A DNA stretch of 64,000 bases, taken from contig CAKOGZ010000083.1 in assembly GCA_934045905.1 (NCBI GenBank), positions 868,001-932,000 of the forward strand. Reading direction: 5' to 3'. Made by a program: the position numbers and the translations under genes. Position 1 is the first letter of the stretch. The number at the start of each line of letters is the position of its first letter. Of the stretch, positions 37,112 to 48,635 are shown one piece after another. Source of the stretch: Leuctra nigra (Eukaryota > Arthropoda > Insecta > Plecoptera > Leuctridae). The notes under the pieces are model-generated. The model worked only from the letters and a program-made list of their open reading frames with translations, was not told the origin of the DNA and made no database searches.

Positions 37112-40100
37112 GCCTACACAACGTTATGCCGAGAAATGAAATAAAACACTTTTCGAAAATAATAGGCTTAACATTAACATGTAAAAAAAAATCTCCCCTC
37201 TGCCTCCTGGAGTCGCCCGACGTTGCCCGGTCAGATAATTTTATAATAAAGTTAGGTTAGGGTAGGTTAGCGAAGCGAGCGAAGCGAGCGTAGCTGACCC
37301 TTAACAAGCTTTAACCTACAGTGACAAAAAATTGATAAAAACCTATCAGGATTGTGCCCTTCTGCTTCTGAAGGACATAAACTAAGAAATGCGGCGTATC
37401 GGAGCGTCTGACAGAAAAAAGTGTTTCTGCACATTTTAAGCCTCTCTCCATCAACTATATGGTGTATCATTTTCAGCTCTCTAAGAGTAATAAATTCGTC
37501 ACAAAGTAGGAAACAAACAAAACTTTTTCAATATGACCTACTTCTAAAGTGGCACCCCCCTGTTTTTATCGAATTTTCTTGATGCCTACACAACGTTATG
37601 CCGAGAAATGTAATAAAACACTTTTCGAAAAAAAATAGGATTATAAATAAAATTATAAAAAAGAACCCCACTCTGCCCCCTTGGAGTCGCCCGACGCTGC
37701 CCTGTCAGATTATTATATAATAAAGTTAGGTTAATACAGGTTAGCGAAGCGAGCGTAGCTGACTCATCACAAGCTTTAACCTCCATTGACTAAAAAATGG
37801 ATGAAAACCTAGGAAATGAGGAAAATCTAAGGAACATTGTTAATTGTTACATTGTTAACTTTGTAGGCTAACCTACATTGTTGGTCAATATACATTGACA
37901 AAAAAATGGATGAAAATCTATCGGGGGTCGACCCATCAGCTTCTGAATAACATGAACAGTTAATTCCGGCGAATCGGAGAGTCTGACATAAAAAAGTGTT
38001 TCTGCACTTTTTAAGCCTCTCACCATCTACTATATAGGGTAACGTTGTCAACTCTCTTAGAGTAATAGATTCGTCACAAAGTAGGAAACAAATAAAAAAA
38101 TATCAATATGAGCTACTTCTAAAGTGGCACCCCCCTATTTTTATCGAATTTTCTTGAAGCCTACACAACGTTATGCCGAGAAATGAAATAAAACACTTTT
38201 CGAAAATAATAGGCTTATAAATAAAATTATAAAAAAGAACCCCACTCTGCCCCCTTGGAGTCGCCCGACGCTGCCCTGTCAGATTATTATATAATAAAGT
38301 AAGGTTAATACAGGTTAGCGAAGCGAGCGTAGCTGACTCATCACAAGCTTTAACCTCCATTGACTAAAAAATGGATGAAAACCTAGGAAATGAGGAAAAT
38401 CTAAGGAACATTGTTAATTGTTACATTGTTACCTTTGTAGGCTAACCTACATTGTTGGTCAATATACATTGACAAAAAAATGGATGAAAATCTATCGGGG
38501 GTCGACCCATCAGCTTCTGAATAACATAAACAGTTAATTCCGGCGAATCGGAGAGTCTGACACAAAAAAGTGTTTCTGCACTTTTTAAGCCTCTCACCAT
38601 CTACTATATAGGGTAACGTTGTCAACTCTCTTAGAGTAATAGATTCGTCACAAAGTAGGAAACAAATAAAAAAATATCAATATGAGCTACTTCTTAAGTG
38701 GCACCCCCCTATTTTTATCGAATTTTCTTGAAGCCTACACAACGTTATGCCGAGAAATGAAATAAAACACTTTTCGAAAATAATAGGCTTAACATTAACA
38801 TGTAAAAAAAAATCTCCCCTCTGCCTCCTGGAGTCGCCCGACGTTGCCCGGTCAGATAATTTTATAATAAAGTTAGGTTAGGGTAGGTTAGCGAAGCGAG
38901 CGAAGCGAGCGTAGCTGACCCTTAACAAGCTTTAACCTACAGTGACAAAAAATTGATGAAAACCTATCAGGATTGTGCCCTTCTGCTTCTGAAGGACATA
39001 AACTAAGAAATGGGGCGTATCGGAGCGTCTGACAAAAAAAAGTGTTTCTGCACTTTTTAAGCCTCTCTCCATCATCTATATGGTGTATCATTTTCAGCTC
39101 TCTAAGAGTAATAGATTCGTCACAAAGTAGGAAACAAACAAAACTTTTTCAATATGACCTACTTCTAAAGTGGCACCCCCCTGTTTTTATCGAATTTTCT
39201 TGATGCCTACACAACGTTATGCCGAGAAATGTAATAAAACACTTTTCGCAAAAAAATAGGCTTATAAATAAAATTATAAAAAAGAACCCCACTCTGCCCC
39301 CTTGGAGTCGCCCGACGCTGCCCTGTCAGATTATTATATAATAAAGTTAGGTTAATACAGGTTAGCGAAGCGAGCGTAGCTGACTCATAACAAGCTTTAA
39401 CCTCCATTGACTAAAAAATGGATGAAAACCTAGGAAATGAGGAAAATCTAAGGAACATTGTTAATTGTTACATTGTTACCTTTGTAGGCTAACCTACATT
39501 GTTGGTCAATATACATTGACAAAAAAATGGATGAAAATCTATCGGGGGTCGACCCATCAGCTTCTGAATAACATGTACAGTTAATTCCGGCGAATCGGAG
39601 AGTCTGACACAAAAAAGTGTTTCTGCACTTTTTAAGCCTCTCACCATCCACTATATAGGGTAACGTTGTCAACTCTCTTAGAGTAATAGATTCGTCACAA
39701 AGTAGGAAACAAATAAAAAAATATCAATATGAGCTACTTCTTAAGTGGCACCCCCCTATTTTTATCGAATTTTCTTGAAGCCTACACAACGTTATGCCGA
39801 GAAATGAAATAAAACACTTTTCGAAAATAATAGGCTTAACATTAACATGTAAAAAAAAATCTCCCCTCTGCCTCCTGGAGTCGCCCGACGTTGCCCGGTC
39901 AGATAATTTTATAATAAAGTTAGGTTAGGGTAGGTTAGCGAAGCGAGCGAAGCGAGCGTAGCTGACCCTTAACAAGCTTTAACCTACAGTGACAAAAAAT
40001 TGATGAAAACCTATCAGGATTGTGCCCTTCTGCTTCTGAAGGACATAAACTAAGAAATGGGGCGTATCGGAGCGTCTGACAGAAAAAAGTGTTTCTGCAC

Positions 40101-41401
40101 TTTTTAAGCCTCTCTCCATCATCTATATGGTGTATCATTTTCAGCTCTCTAAGAGTAATAGATTCGTCACAAAGTAGGAAACAAACAAAACTTTTTCAAT
40201 ATGACCTACTTCTAAAGTGGCACCCCCCTGTTTTTATCGAATTTTCTTGATGCCTACACAACGTTATGCCGAGAAATGTAATAAAACACTTTTCGAAAAA
40301 AAATAGGCTTATAAATAAAATTATAAAAAAGAACCCCACTCTGCCCCCTTGGAGTCGCCCGACGCTGCCCTGTCAGATTATTATATAATAAAGTTAGGTT
40401 AATACAGGTTAGCGAAGCGAGCGTAGCTGACTCATCACAAGCTTTAACCTCCATTGACTAAAAAATGGATGAAAACCTAGGAAATGAGGAAAATCTAAGG
40501 AACATTGTTAATTGTTACATTGTTACCTTTGTAGGCTAACCTACATTGTTGGTCAATATACATTGACAAAAAAATGGATGAAAATCTATCGGGGGTCGAC
40601 CCATCAGCTTCTGAATAACATGAACAGTTAATTCCGGCGAATCGGAGAGTCTGACACAAAAAAGTGTTTCTGCACTTTTTAAGCCTCTCACCATCTACTA
40701 TATAGGGTAACGTTGTCAACTCTCTTAGAGTAATAGATTCGTCACAAAGTAGGAAACAAATAAAAAAATATCAATATGAGCTACTTCTAAAGTGGCACCC
40801 TCCTATTTTTATCGAATTTTCTTGAAGCCTACACAACGTTATGCCGAGAAATGAAATAAAACACTTTTCGAAAAAAAATAGGCTTATAAATAAAATTATA
40901 AAAAAGAACCCCACTCTGCCCCCTTGGAGTCGCCCGACGCTGCCCTGTCAGATTATTATATAATAAAGTAAGGTTAATACAGGTTAGCGAAGCGAGCGTA
41001 GCTGACTCATCACAAGCTTTAACCTCCATTGACTAAAAAATGGATGAAAACCTAGGAAATGAGGAAAATCTAAGGAACATTGTTAATTGTTACATTGTTA
41101 CCTTTGTAGGCTAACCTACATTGTTGGTCAATATACATTGACAAAAAAAAGGATGAAAATCTATCGGGGGTCGACCCATCAGCTTCTGAATAACATAAAC
41201 AGTTAATTCCGGCGAATCGGAGAGTCTGACACAAAAAAGTGTTTCTGCACTTTTTAAGCCTCTCACCATCTACTATATAGGGTAACGTTGTCAACTCTCT
41301 TAGAGTAATAGATTCGTCACAAAGTAGGAAACAAATAAAAAAATATCAATATGAGCTACTTCTTAAGTGGCACCCCCCTATTTTTATCGAATTTTCTTGA
41401 A
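37112..41401. repeat. HOR unit of eight monomers, 4290 bp (copy 1)
   Basis: Order B*-A2*-A3-B-A2-B-A2-A1, with monomer starts at 37112, 37584, 38159, 38733, 39205, 39780, 40252 and 40827. Markers shared with the next copy: ACTCATAACAAG in the first ordinary A2, CATCCACTATATAG, GGCACCCTCC before the last A1, and GACAAAAAAAAGGATG in that A1. Confidence 0.93.
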
Positions 41402-44400
41402 GCCTACACAACGTTATGCCGAGAAATGAAATAAAACACTTTTCGAAAATAATAGGCTTAACATTAACATGTAAAAAAAAATCTCCCCTCTGCCTCCTGG
41501 AGTCGCCCGACGTTGCCCGGTCAGATAATTTTATAATAAAGTTAGGTTAGGGTAGGTTAGCGAAGCGAGCGAAGCGAGCGTAGCTGACCCTTAACAAGCT
41601 TTAACCTACAGTGACAAAAAATTGATGAAAACCTATCAGGATTGTGCCCTTCTGCTTCTGAAGGACATAAACTAAGAAATGCGGCGTATCGGAGCGTCTG
41701 ACAGAAAAAAGTGTTTCTGCACATTTTAAGCCTCTCTCCATCAACTATATGGTGTATCATTTTCAGCTCTCTAAGAGTAATAAATTCGTCACAAAGTAGG
41801 AAACAAACAAAACTTTTTCAATATGACCTACTTCTAAAGTGGCACCCCCCTGTTTTTATCGAATTTTCTTGATGCCTACACAACGTTATGCCGAGAAATG
41901 TAATAAAACACTTTTCGAAAAAAAATAGGATTATAAATAAAATTATAAAAAAGAACCCCACTCTGCCCCCTTGGAGTCGCCCGACGCTGCCCTGTCAGAT
42001 TATTATATAATAAAGTTAGGTTAATACAGGTTAGCGAAGCGAGCGTAGCTGACTCATCACAAGCTTTAACCTCCATTGACTAAAAAATGGATGAAAACCT
42101 AGGAAATGAGGAAAATCTAAGGAACATTGTTAATTGTTACATTGTTAACTTTGTAGGCTAACCTACATTGTTGGTCAATATACATTGACAAAAAAATGGA
42201 TGAAAATCTATCGGGGGTCGACCCATCAGCTTCTGAATAACATGAACAGTTAATTCCGGCGAATCGGAGAGTCTGACATAAAAAAGTGTTTCTGCACTTT
42301 TTAAGCCTCTCACCATCTACTATATAGGGTAACGTTGTCAACTCTCTTAGAGTAATAGATTCGTCACAAAGTAGGAAACAAATAAAAAAATATCAATATG
42401 AGCTACTTCTAAAGTGGCACCCCCCTATTTTTATCGAATTTTCTTGAAGCCTACACAACGTTATGCCGAGAAATGAAATAAAACACTTTTCGAAAATAAT
42501 AGGCTTATAAATAAAATTATAAAAAAGAACCTTACTCTGCCCCCTTGGAGTCGCCCGACGCTGCCCTGTCAGATTATTATATAATAAAGTAAGGTTAATA
42601 CAGGTTAGCGAAGCGAGCGTAGCTGACTCATCACAAGCTTTAACCTCCATTGACTAAAAAATGGATGAAAACCTAGGAAATGAGGAAAATCTAAGGAACA
42701 TTGTTAATTGTTACATTGTTACCTTTGTAGGCTAACCTACATTGTTGGTCAATATACATTGACAAAAAAATGGATGAAAATCTATCGGGGGTCGACCCAT
42801 CAGCTTCTGAATAACATAAACAGTTAATTCCGGCGAATCGGAGAGTCTGACACAAAAAAGTGTTTCTGCACTTTTTAAGCCTCTCACCATCTACTATATA
42901 GGGTAACGTTGTCAACTCTCTTAGAGTAATAGATTCGTCACAAAGTAGGAAACAAATAAAAAAATATCAATATGAGCTACTTCTTAAGTGGCACCCCCCT
43001 ATTTTTATCGAATTTTCTTGAAGCCTACACAACGTTATGCCGAGAAATGAAATAAAACACTTTTCGAAAATAATAGGCTTAACATCACATGTAAAAAAAA
43101 ATCTCCCCTCTGCCTCCTGGAGTCGCCCGACGTTGCCCGGTCAGATAATTTTATAATAAAGTTAGGTTAGGGTAGGTTAGCGAAGCGAGCGAAGCGAGCG
43201 TAGCTGACCCTTAACAAGCTTTAACCTACAGTGACAAAAAATTGATGAAAACCTATCAGGATTGTGCCCTTCTGCTTCTGAAGGACATAAACTAAGAAAT
43301 GGGGCGTATCGGAGCGTCTGACAAAAAAAAGTGTTTCTGCACTTTTTAAGCCTCTCTCCATCATCTATATGGTGTATCATTTTCAGCTCTCTAAGAGTAA
43401 TAGATTCGTCACAAAGTAGGAAACAAACAAAACTTTTTCAATATGACCTACTTCTAAAGTGGCACCCCCCTGTTTTTATCGAATTTTCTTGATGCCTACA
43501 CAACGTTATGCCGAGAAATGTAATAAAACACTTTTCGCAAAAAAATAGGCTTATAAATAAAATTATAAAAAAGAACCCCACTCTGCCCCCTTGGAGTCGC
43601 CCGACGCTGCCCTGTCAGATTATTATATAATAAAGTTAGGTTAATACAGGTTAGCGAAGCGAGCGTAGCTGACTCATAACAAGCTTTAACCTCCATTGAC
43701 TAAAAAATGGATGAAAACCTAGGAAATGAGGAAAATCTAAGGAACATTGTTAATTGTTACATTGTTACCTTTGTAGGCTAACCTACATTGTTGGTCAATA
43801 TACATTGACAAAAAAATGGATGAAAATCTATCGGGGGTCGACCCATCAGCTTCTGAATAACATGAACAGTTAATTCCGGCGAATCGGAGAGTCTGACACA
43901 AAAAAGTGTTTCTGCACTTTTTAAGCCTCTCACCATCCACTATATAGGGTAACGTTGTCAACTCTCTTAGAGTAATAGATTCGTCACAAAGTAGGAAACA
44001 AATAAAAAAATATCAATATGAGCTACTTCTTAAGTGGCACCCCCCTATTTTTATCGAATTTTCTTAAAGCCTACACAACGTTATGCCGAGAAATGAAATA
44101 AAACACTTTTCGAAAATAATAGGCTTAACATTAACATGTAAAAAAAAATCTCCCCTCTGCCTCCTGGAGTCGCCCGACGTTGCCCGGTCAGATAATTTTA
44201 TAATAAAGTTAGGTTAGGGTAGGTTAGCGAAGCGAGCGAAGCGAGCGTAGCTGACCCTTAACAAGCTTTAACCTACAGTGACAAAAAATTGATGAAAACC
44301 TATCAGGATTGTGCCCTTCTGCTTCTGAAGGACATAAACTAAGAAATGGGGCGTATCGGAGCGTCTGACAGAAAAAAGTGTTTCTGCACTTTTTAAGCCT

Positions 44401-45690
44401 CTCTCCATCATCTATATGGTGTATCATTTTCAGCTCTCTAAGAGTAATAGATTCGTCACAAAGTAGGAAACAAACAAAACTTTTTCAATATGACCTACTT
44501 CTAAAGTGGCACCCCCCTGTTTTTATCGAATTTTCTTGATGCCTACACAACGTTATGCCGAGAAATGTAATAAAACACTTTTCGCAAAAAAATAGGCTTA
44601 TAAATAAAATTATAAAAAAGAACCCCACTCTGCCCCCTTGGAGTCGCCCGACGCTGCCCTGTCAGATTATTATATAATAAAGTTAGGTTAATACAGGTTA
44701 GCGAAGCGAGCGTAGCTGACTCATCACAAGCTTTAACCTCCATTGACTAAAAAATGGATGAAAACCTAGGAAATGAGGAAAATCTAAGGAACATTGTTAA
44801 TTGTTACATTGTTACCTTTGTAGGCTAACCTACATTGTTGGTCAATATACATTGACAAAAAAATGGATGAAAATCTATCGGGGGTCGACCCATCAGCTTC
44901 TGAATAACATGAACAGTTAATTCCGGCGAATCGGAGAGTCTGACACAAAAAAGTGTTTCTGCACTTTTTAAGCCTCTCACCATCTACTATATAGGGTAAC
45001 GTTGTCAACTCTCTTAGAGTAATAGATTCGTCACAAAGTAGGAAACAAATAAAAAAATATCAATATGAGCTACTTCTAAAGTGGCACCCTCCTATTTTTA
45101 TCGAATTTTCTTGAAGCCTACACAACGTTATGCCGAGAAATGAAATAAAACACTTTTCGAAAAAAAATAGGCTTATAAATAAAATTATAAAAAAGAACCC
45201 CACTCTGCCCCCTTGGAGTCGCCCGACGCTGCCCTGTCAGATTATTATATAATAAAGTTAGGTTAATACAGGTTAGCGAAGCGAGCGTAGCTGACTCATC
45301 ACAAGCTTTAACCTCCATTGACTAAAAAATGGATGAAAACCTAGGAAATGAGGAAAATCTAAGGAACATTGTTAATTGTTACATTGTTACCTTTGTAGGC
45401 TAACCTACATTGTTGGTCAATATACATTGACAAAAAAAAGGATGAAAATCTATCGGGGGTCGACCCATCAGCTTCTGAATAACATAAACAATTAATTCCG
45501 GCGAATCGGAGAGTCTGACACAAAAAAGTGTTTCTGCACTTTTTAAGCCTCTCACCATCTACTATATAGGGTAACGTTGTCAACTCTCTTAGAGTAATAG
45601 ATTCGTCACAAAGTAGGAAACAAATAAAAAAATATCAATATGAGCTACTTCTTAAGTGGCACCCCCCTATTTTTATCGAATTTTCTTGAA
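41402..45690. repeat. HOR unit of eight monomers, 4289 bp (copy 2)
   Basis: Same order and same markers as the preceding copy, with monomer starts at 41402, 41874, 42449, 43023, 43494, 44069, 44541 and 45116. The B at 43023 is 471 bp because one base is missing in AACATCACATG. The A3 has a private AACCTTACTCTG. Confidence 0.93.
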
Positions 45691-46737
45691 GCCTACACAA
45701 CGTTATGCCGAGAAATGAAATAAAACACTTTTCGAAAATAATAGGCTTAACATTAACATGTAAAAAAAAATCTCCCCTCTGCCTCCTGGAGTCGCCCGAC
45801 GTTGCCCGGTCAGATAATTTTATAATAAAGTTAGGTTAGGGTAGGTTAGCGAAGCGAGCGAAGCGAGCGTAGCTGACCCTTAACAAGCTTTAACCTACAG
45901 TGACAAAAAATTGATGAAAACCTATTAGGATTGTGCCCTTCTGCTTCTGAAGGACATAAACTAAGAAATGCGGCGTATCGGAGCGTCTGACAGAAAAAAG
46001 TGTTTCTGCACATTTTAAGCCTCTCTCCATCAACTATATGGTGTATCATTTTCAGCTCTCTAAGAGTAATAAATTCGTCACAAAGTAGGAAACAAACAAA
46101 ACTTTTTCAATATGACCTACTTCTAAAGTGGCACCCCCCTGTTTTTATCGAATTTTCTTGATGCCTACACAACGTTATGCCGAGAAATGTAATAAAACAC
46201 TTTTCGAAAAAAAATAGGATTATAAATAAAATTATAAAAAAGAACCCCACTCTGCCCCCTTGGAGTCGCCCGACGCTGCCCTGTCAGATTATTATATAAT
46301 AAAGTTAGGTTAATACAGGTTAGCGAAGCGAGCGTAGCTGACTCATCACAAGCTTTAACCTCCATTGACTAAAAAATGGATGAAAACCTAGGAAATGAGG
46401 AAAATCTAAGGAACATTGTTAATTGTTACATTGTTAACTTTGTAGGCTAACCTACATTGTTGGTCAATATACATTGACAAAAAAATGGATGAAAATCTAT
46501 CGGGGGTCGACCCATCAGCTTCTGAATAACATGAACAGTTAATTCCGGCGAATCGGAGAGTCTGACATAAAAAAGTGTTTCTGCACTTTTTAAGCCTCTC
46601 ACCATCTACTATATAGGGTAACGTTGTCAACTCTCTTAGAGTAATAGATTCGTCACAAAGTAGGAAACAAATAAAAAAATATCAATATGAGCTACTTCTA
46701 AAGTGGCACCCCCCTATTTTTATCGAATTTTCTTGAA

Positions 46738-46873
46738 GCCTACACAACGTTATGCCGAGAAATGAAATAAAACACTTTTCGAAAATAATAGGCTTATAAA
46801 TAAAATTATAAAAAAGAACCCCACTCTGCCCCCTTGGAGTCGCCCGACGCTGCCCTGTCAGATTATTATATAA
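46738..46873. repeat. Left part of the interrupted A3 monomer
   Basis: First 136 bases of an A3 (CGAAAATAATAGG marker), ending in TTATTATATAA where the transposon begins. Its other part is at 48194-48635. Confidence 0.95.
46870..46873. repeat. Target-site duplication, left copy (ATAA)
   Basis: Uninterrupted A3 monomers read GATTATTATATAATAAAG. Here the left flank ends ...TATATAA and the right flank begins ATAATAAAG, so ATAA occurs on both sides of the element. Confidence 0.88.
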
Positions 46874-47526
46874 GGCTCATTCCATTCTACTTCACCCAAA
46901 GTCGTTGCGCCTAGAATTTTGATTTTTTTTATATTTTGCACAGTTGTTCCTACATATAAGCTGATGTCAAATCTCTAGTTTCAGTTCGTTTCAAGTCGGA
47001 GTACTCAAATTACGTGTAATTAAAGATGGCGCGGACGGGAAAATCGGTGTTTTTAAGCTTCCAGGAGAAATGCTGCCATTTCCATACTATTCAAGTTAAC
47101 AGAACGATCTTTGCGGCGTTTTGTTCATAAAAGATCGGTCTATAATTATGTTATTTACAATTTTGCTGTATATGGAACCCTTCATAATGTAATTTGCCCT
47201 CAAACTTTGACTAAAATTCTTAAATTTTTCCAATATTTGAGGCATGATTATGAATAGAAGGAAGTGATGGTTCAAATACCCAATTTTATTTTAGTTTCAC
47301 CTTATATGTTAGAATAGATTTTCACACTTCATTGTTAGTTTTTATTAATTGTTTTTTACAAAAAAAAAGTCAAAACCCTAAAAAGTACAATTTTTGGTCC
47401 CATTTTCCTCAGGCGGGGGACCAGATAAAAATTTCCGCTCAACGGCAAAATAACCAGCATTACTTGATGTATAATTGCTGCAAGTTTGGACTTGTTTTTT
47501 TAACGGGTGCGGAAATGCATTTTCGC
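46874..47526 (+). repeat. Left terminal inverted repeat arm (653 bp)
   Basis: Runs from GGCTCATTCC to GCATTTTCGC and pairs along its full length with 47541-48193. Within it are TGATGTCAAAT, GGCGCGGACGGG, and an A-rich run near 47360. Differences from the other arm include TGATGTC/TGATATC, TTTCAG/TTTAAG, CGGAG/CGGCG and GGCGGGGG/GGTGGGGG. Confidence 0.94.
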
Positions 47527-47540
47527 ACCTGGAAATGCAC
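47527..47540. other. Loop of the foldback element (14 bases)
   Basis: ACCTGGAAATGCAC lies between the two arms. Its position leaves the arms exactly equal in length. Confidence 0.85.
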
Positions 47541-48193
47541 GCGAAAATTCATTTCCACACCCGTTAAAAAAACAAGTCCAAACTAGCAGCAATTATACAT
47601 CAAGTAATGCTGGTTATTTTGCCGTTGAGCGCAAATTTTTATCTGGTCCCCCACCTGAGGAAAATGCGACCAAAAATGGTACTTTTTAGGGTTTTGACTT
47701 TTTTTTGGTAAAAAACAATTAATAAAAACTAACATTGAAGTGTGAAAATCTATTCTTACATATAAGGTGAAACTAAAATAAAATTCGGTGTTTGAACCAT
47801 CACTCCCTTCTATTCATAATCATGCCTCAAATATTGGAAAAATTTAAGAATTTTAGTCAAAGTTTGAGGGCAAATTACATTATGAAGGGTTCCATATACA
47901 GCAAAATTGTAAATAACATAATTATAGACCGATCTTTTATGAACAAAACGCCGTAAAGATCGTTCTGTTAACTTGAATAGTATGGAAATGGCAGCATTTC
48001 TCCTGGAAGCTTAAAAACACTGATTTTCCCGTCCGCGCCATCTTTAATTACACGTAATTTGAGTACGCCGACTTGAAACGAACTTAAACTAGAGATTTGA
48101 TATCAGCTTATATGTAGGAACAACTGTGCAAAATATAAAAAAAATCAAAATTCTAGGCGCAACGACTTTGGGTGAAGTAGAATGGAATGAGCC
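47541..48193 (-). repeat. Right terminal inverted repeat arm (653 bp)
   Basis: Inverse complement of the left arm, from GCGAAAATTC to GAATGAGCC. No indels are needed overall, because the two arms have the same length. Confidence 0.94.
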
Positions 48194-48197
48194 ATAA
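48194..48197. repeat. Target-site duplication, right copy (ATAA)
   Basis: The A3 monomer resumes at ATAATAAAGTAAGG. The A3 marker AAAGTAAGG confirms that both flanks belong to one split monomer. Confidence 0.88.
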
Positions 48198-48635
48198 TAA
48201 AGTAAGGTTAATACAGGTTAGCGAAGCGAGCGTAGCTGACTCATCACAAGCTTTAACCTCCATTGACTAAAAAATGGATGAAAACCTAGGAAATGAGGAA
48301 AATCTAAGGAACATTGTTAATTGTTACATTGTTACCTTTGTAGGCTAACCTACATTGTTGGTCAATATACATTGACAAAAAAATGGATGAAAATCTATCG
48401 GGGGTCGACCCATCAGCTTCTGAATAACATAAACAGTTAATTCCGGCGAATCGGAGAGTCTGACACAAAAAAGTGTTTCTGCACTTTTTAAGCCTCTCAC
48501 CATCTACTATATAGGGTAACGTTGTCAACTCTCTTAGAGTAATAGATTCGTCACAAAGTAGGAAACAAATAAAAAAATATCAATATGAGCTACTTCTTAA
48601 GTGGCACCCCCCTATTTTTATCGAATTTTCTTGAA
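48194..48635. repeat. Right part of the interrupted A3 monomer
   Basis: Remainder of the A3 begun at 46738, including its duplicated ATAA. It ends with CTTCTTAAG and is followed by B at 48636. Confidence 0.95.

Larger units (their letters stand above)
46874..48193. mobile_element. Non-autonomous foldback DNA transposon, 1320 bp
   Basis: Unrelated to the satellite and present once. It begins GGCTCATTCCATTCTACTTC and ends with the inverse complement, GAAGTAGAATGGAATGAGCC. The two arms are 653 bp each around a 14-base loop, so nearly the whole element is one inverted repeat. Arm differences are scattered single bases, roughly fifteen by eye. No transposase or other domain is visible; the two short plus-strand frames (47332-47586, 47507-47689) cross the palindrome and look accidental. 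It is presumably moved by a transposase encoded elsewhere. The GG(C) terminus with a short AT target duplication does not fix the superfamily. PIF/Harbinger-like (3-bp TAA target with an extra A) or a family with 4-bp duplications are both possible. Confidence 0.92.

Noticed and set aside
47332..47689. Two overlapping plus-strand frames (84 and 60 codons) inside the transposon
   Set aside because: They read through the loop of the inverted repeat, are low in complexity and show no transposase motif.
46873..48194. 3-bp TAA target duplication, which would place the element in PIF/Harbinger
   Set aside because: The left flank ends TAA, but an additional A precedes TAA on the right. The direct reading is a 4-bp ATAA duplication, so the family is left open.
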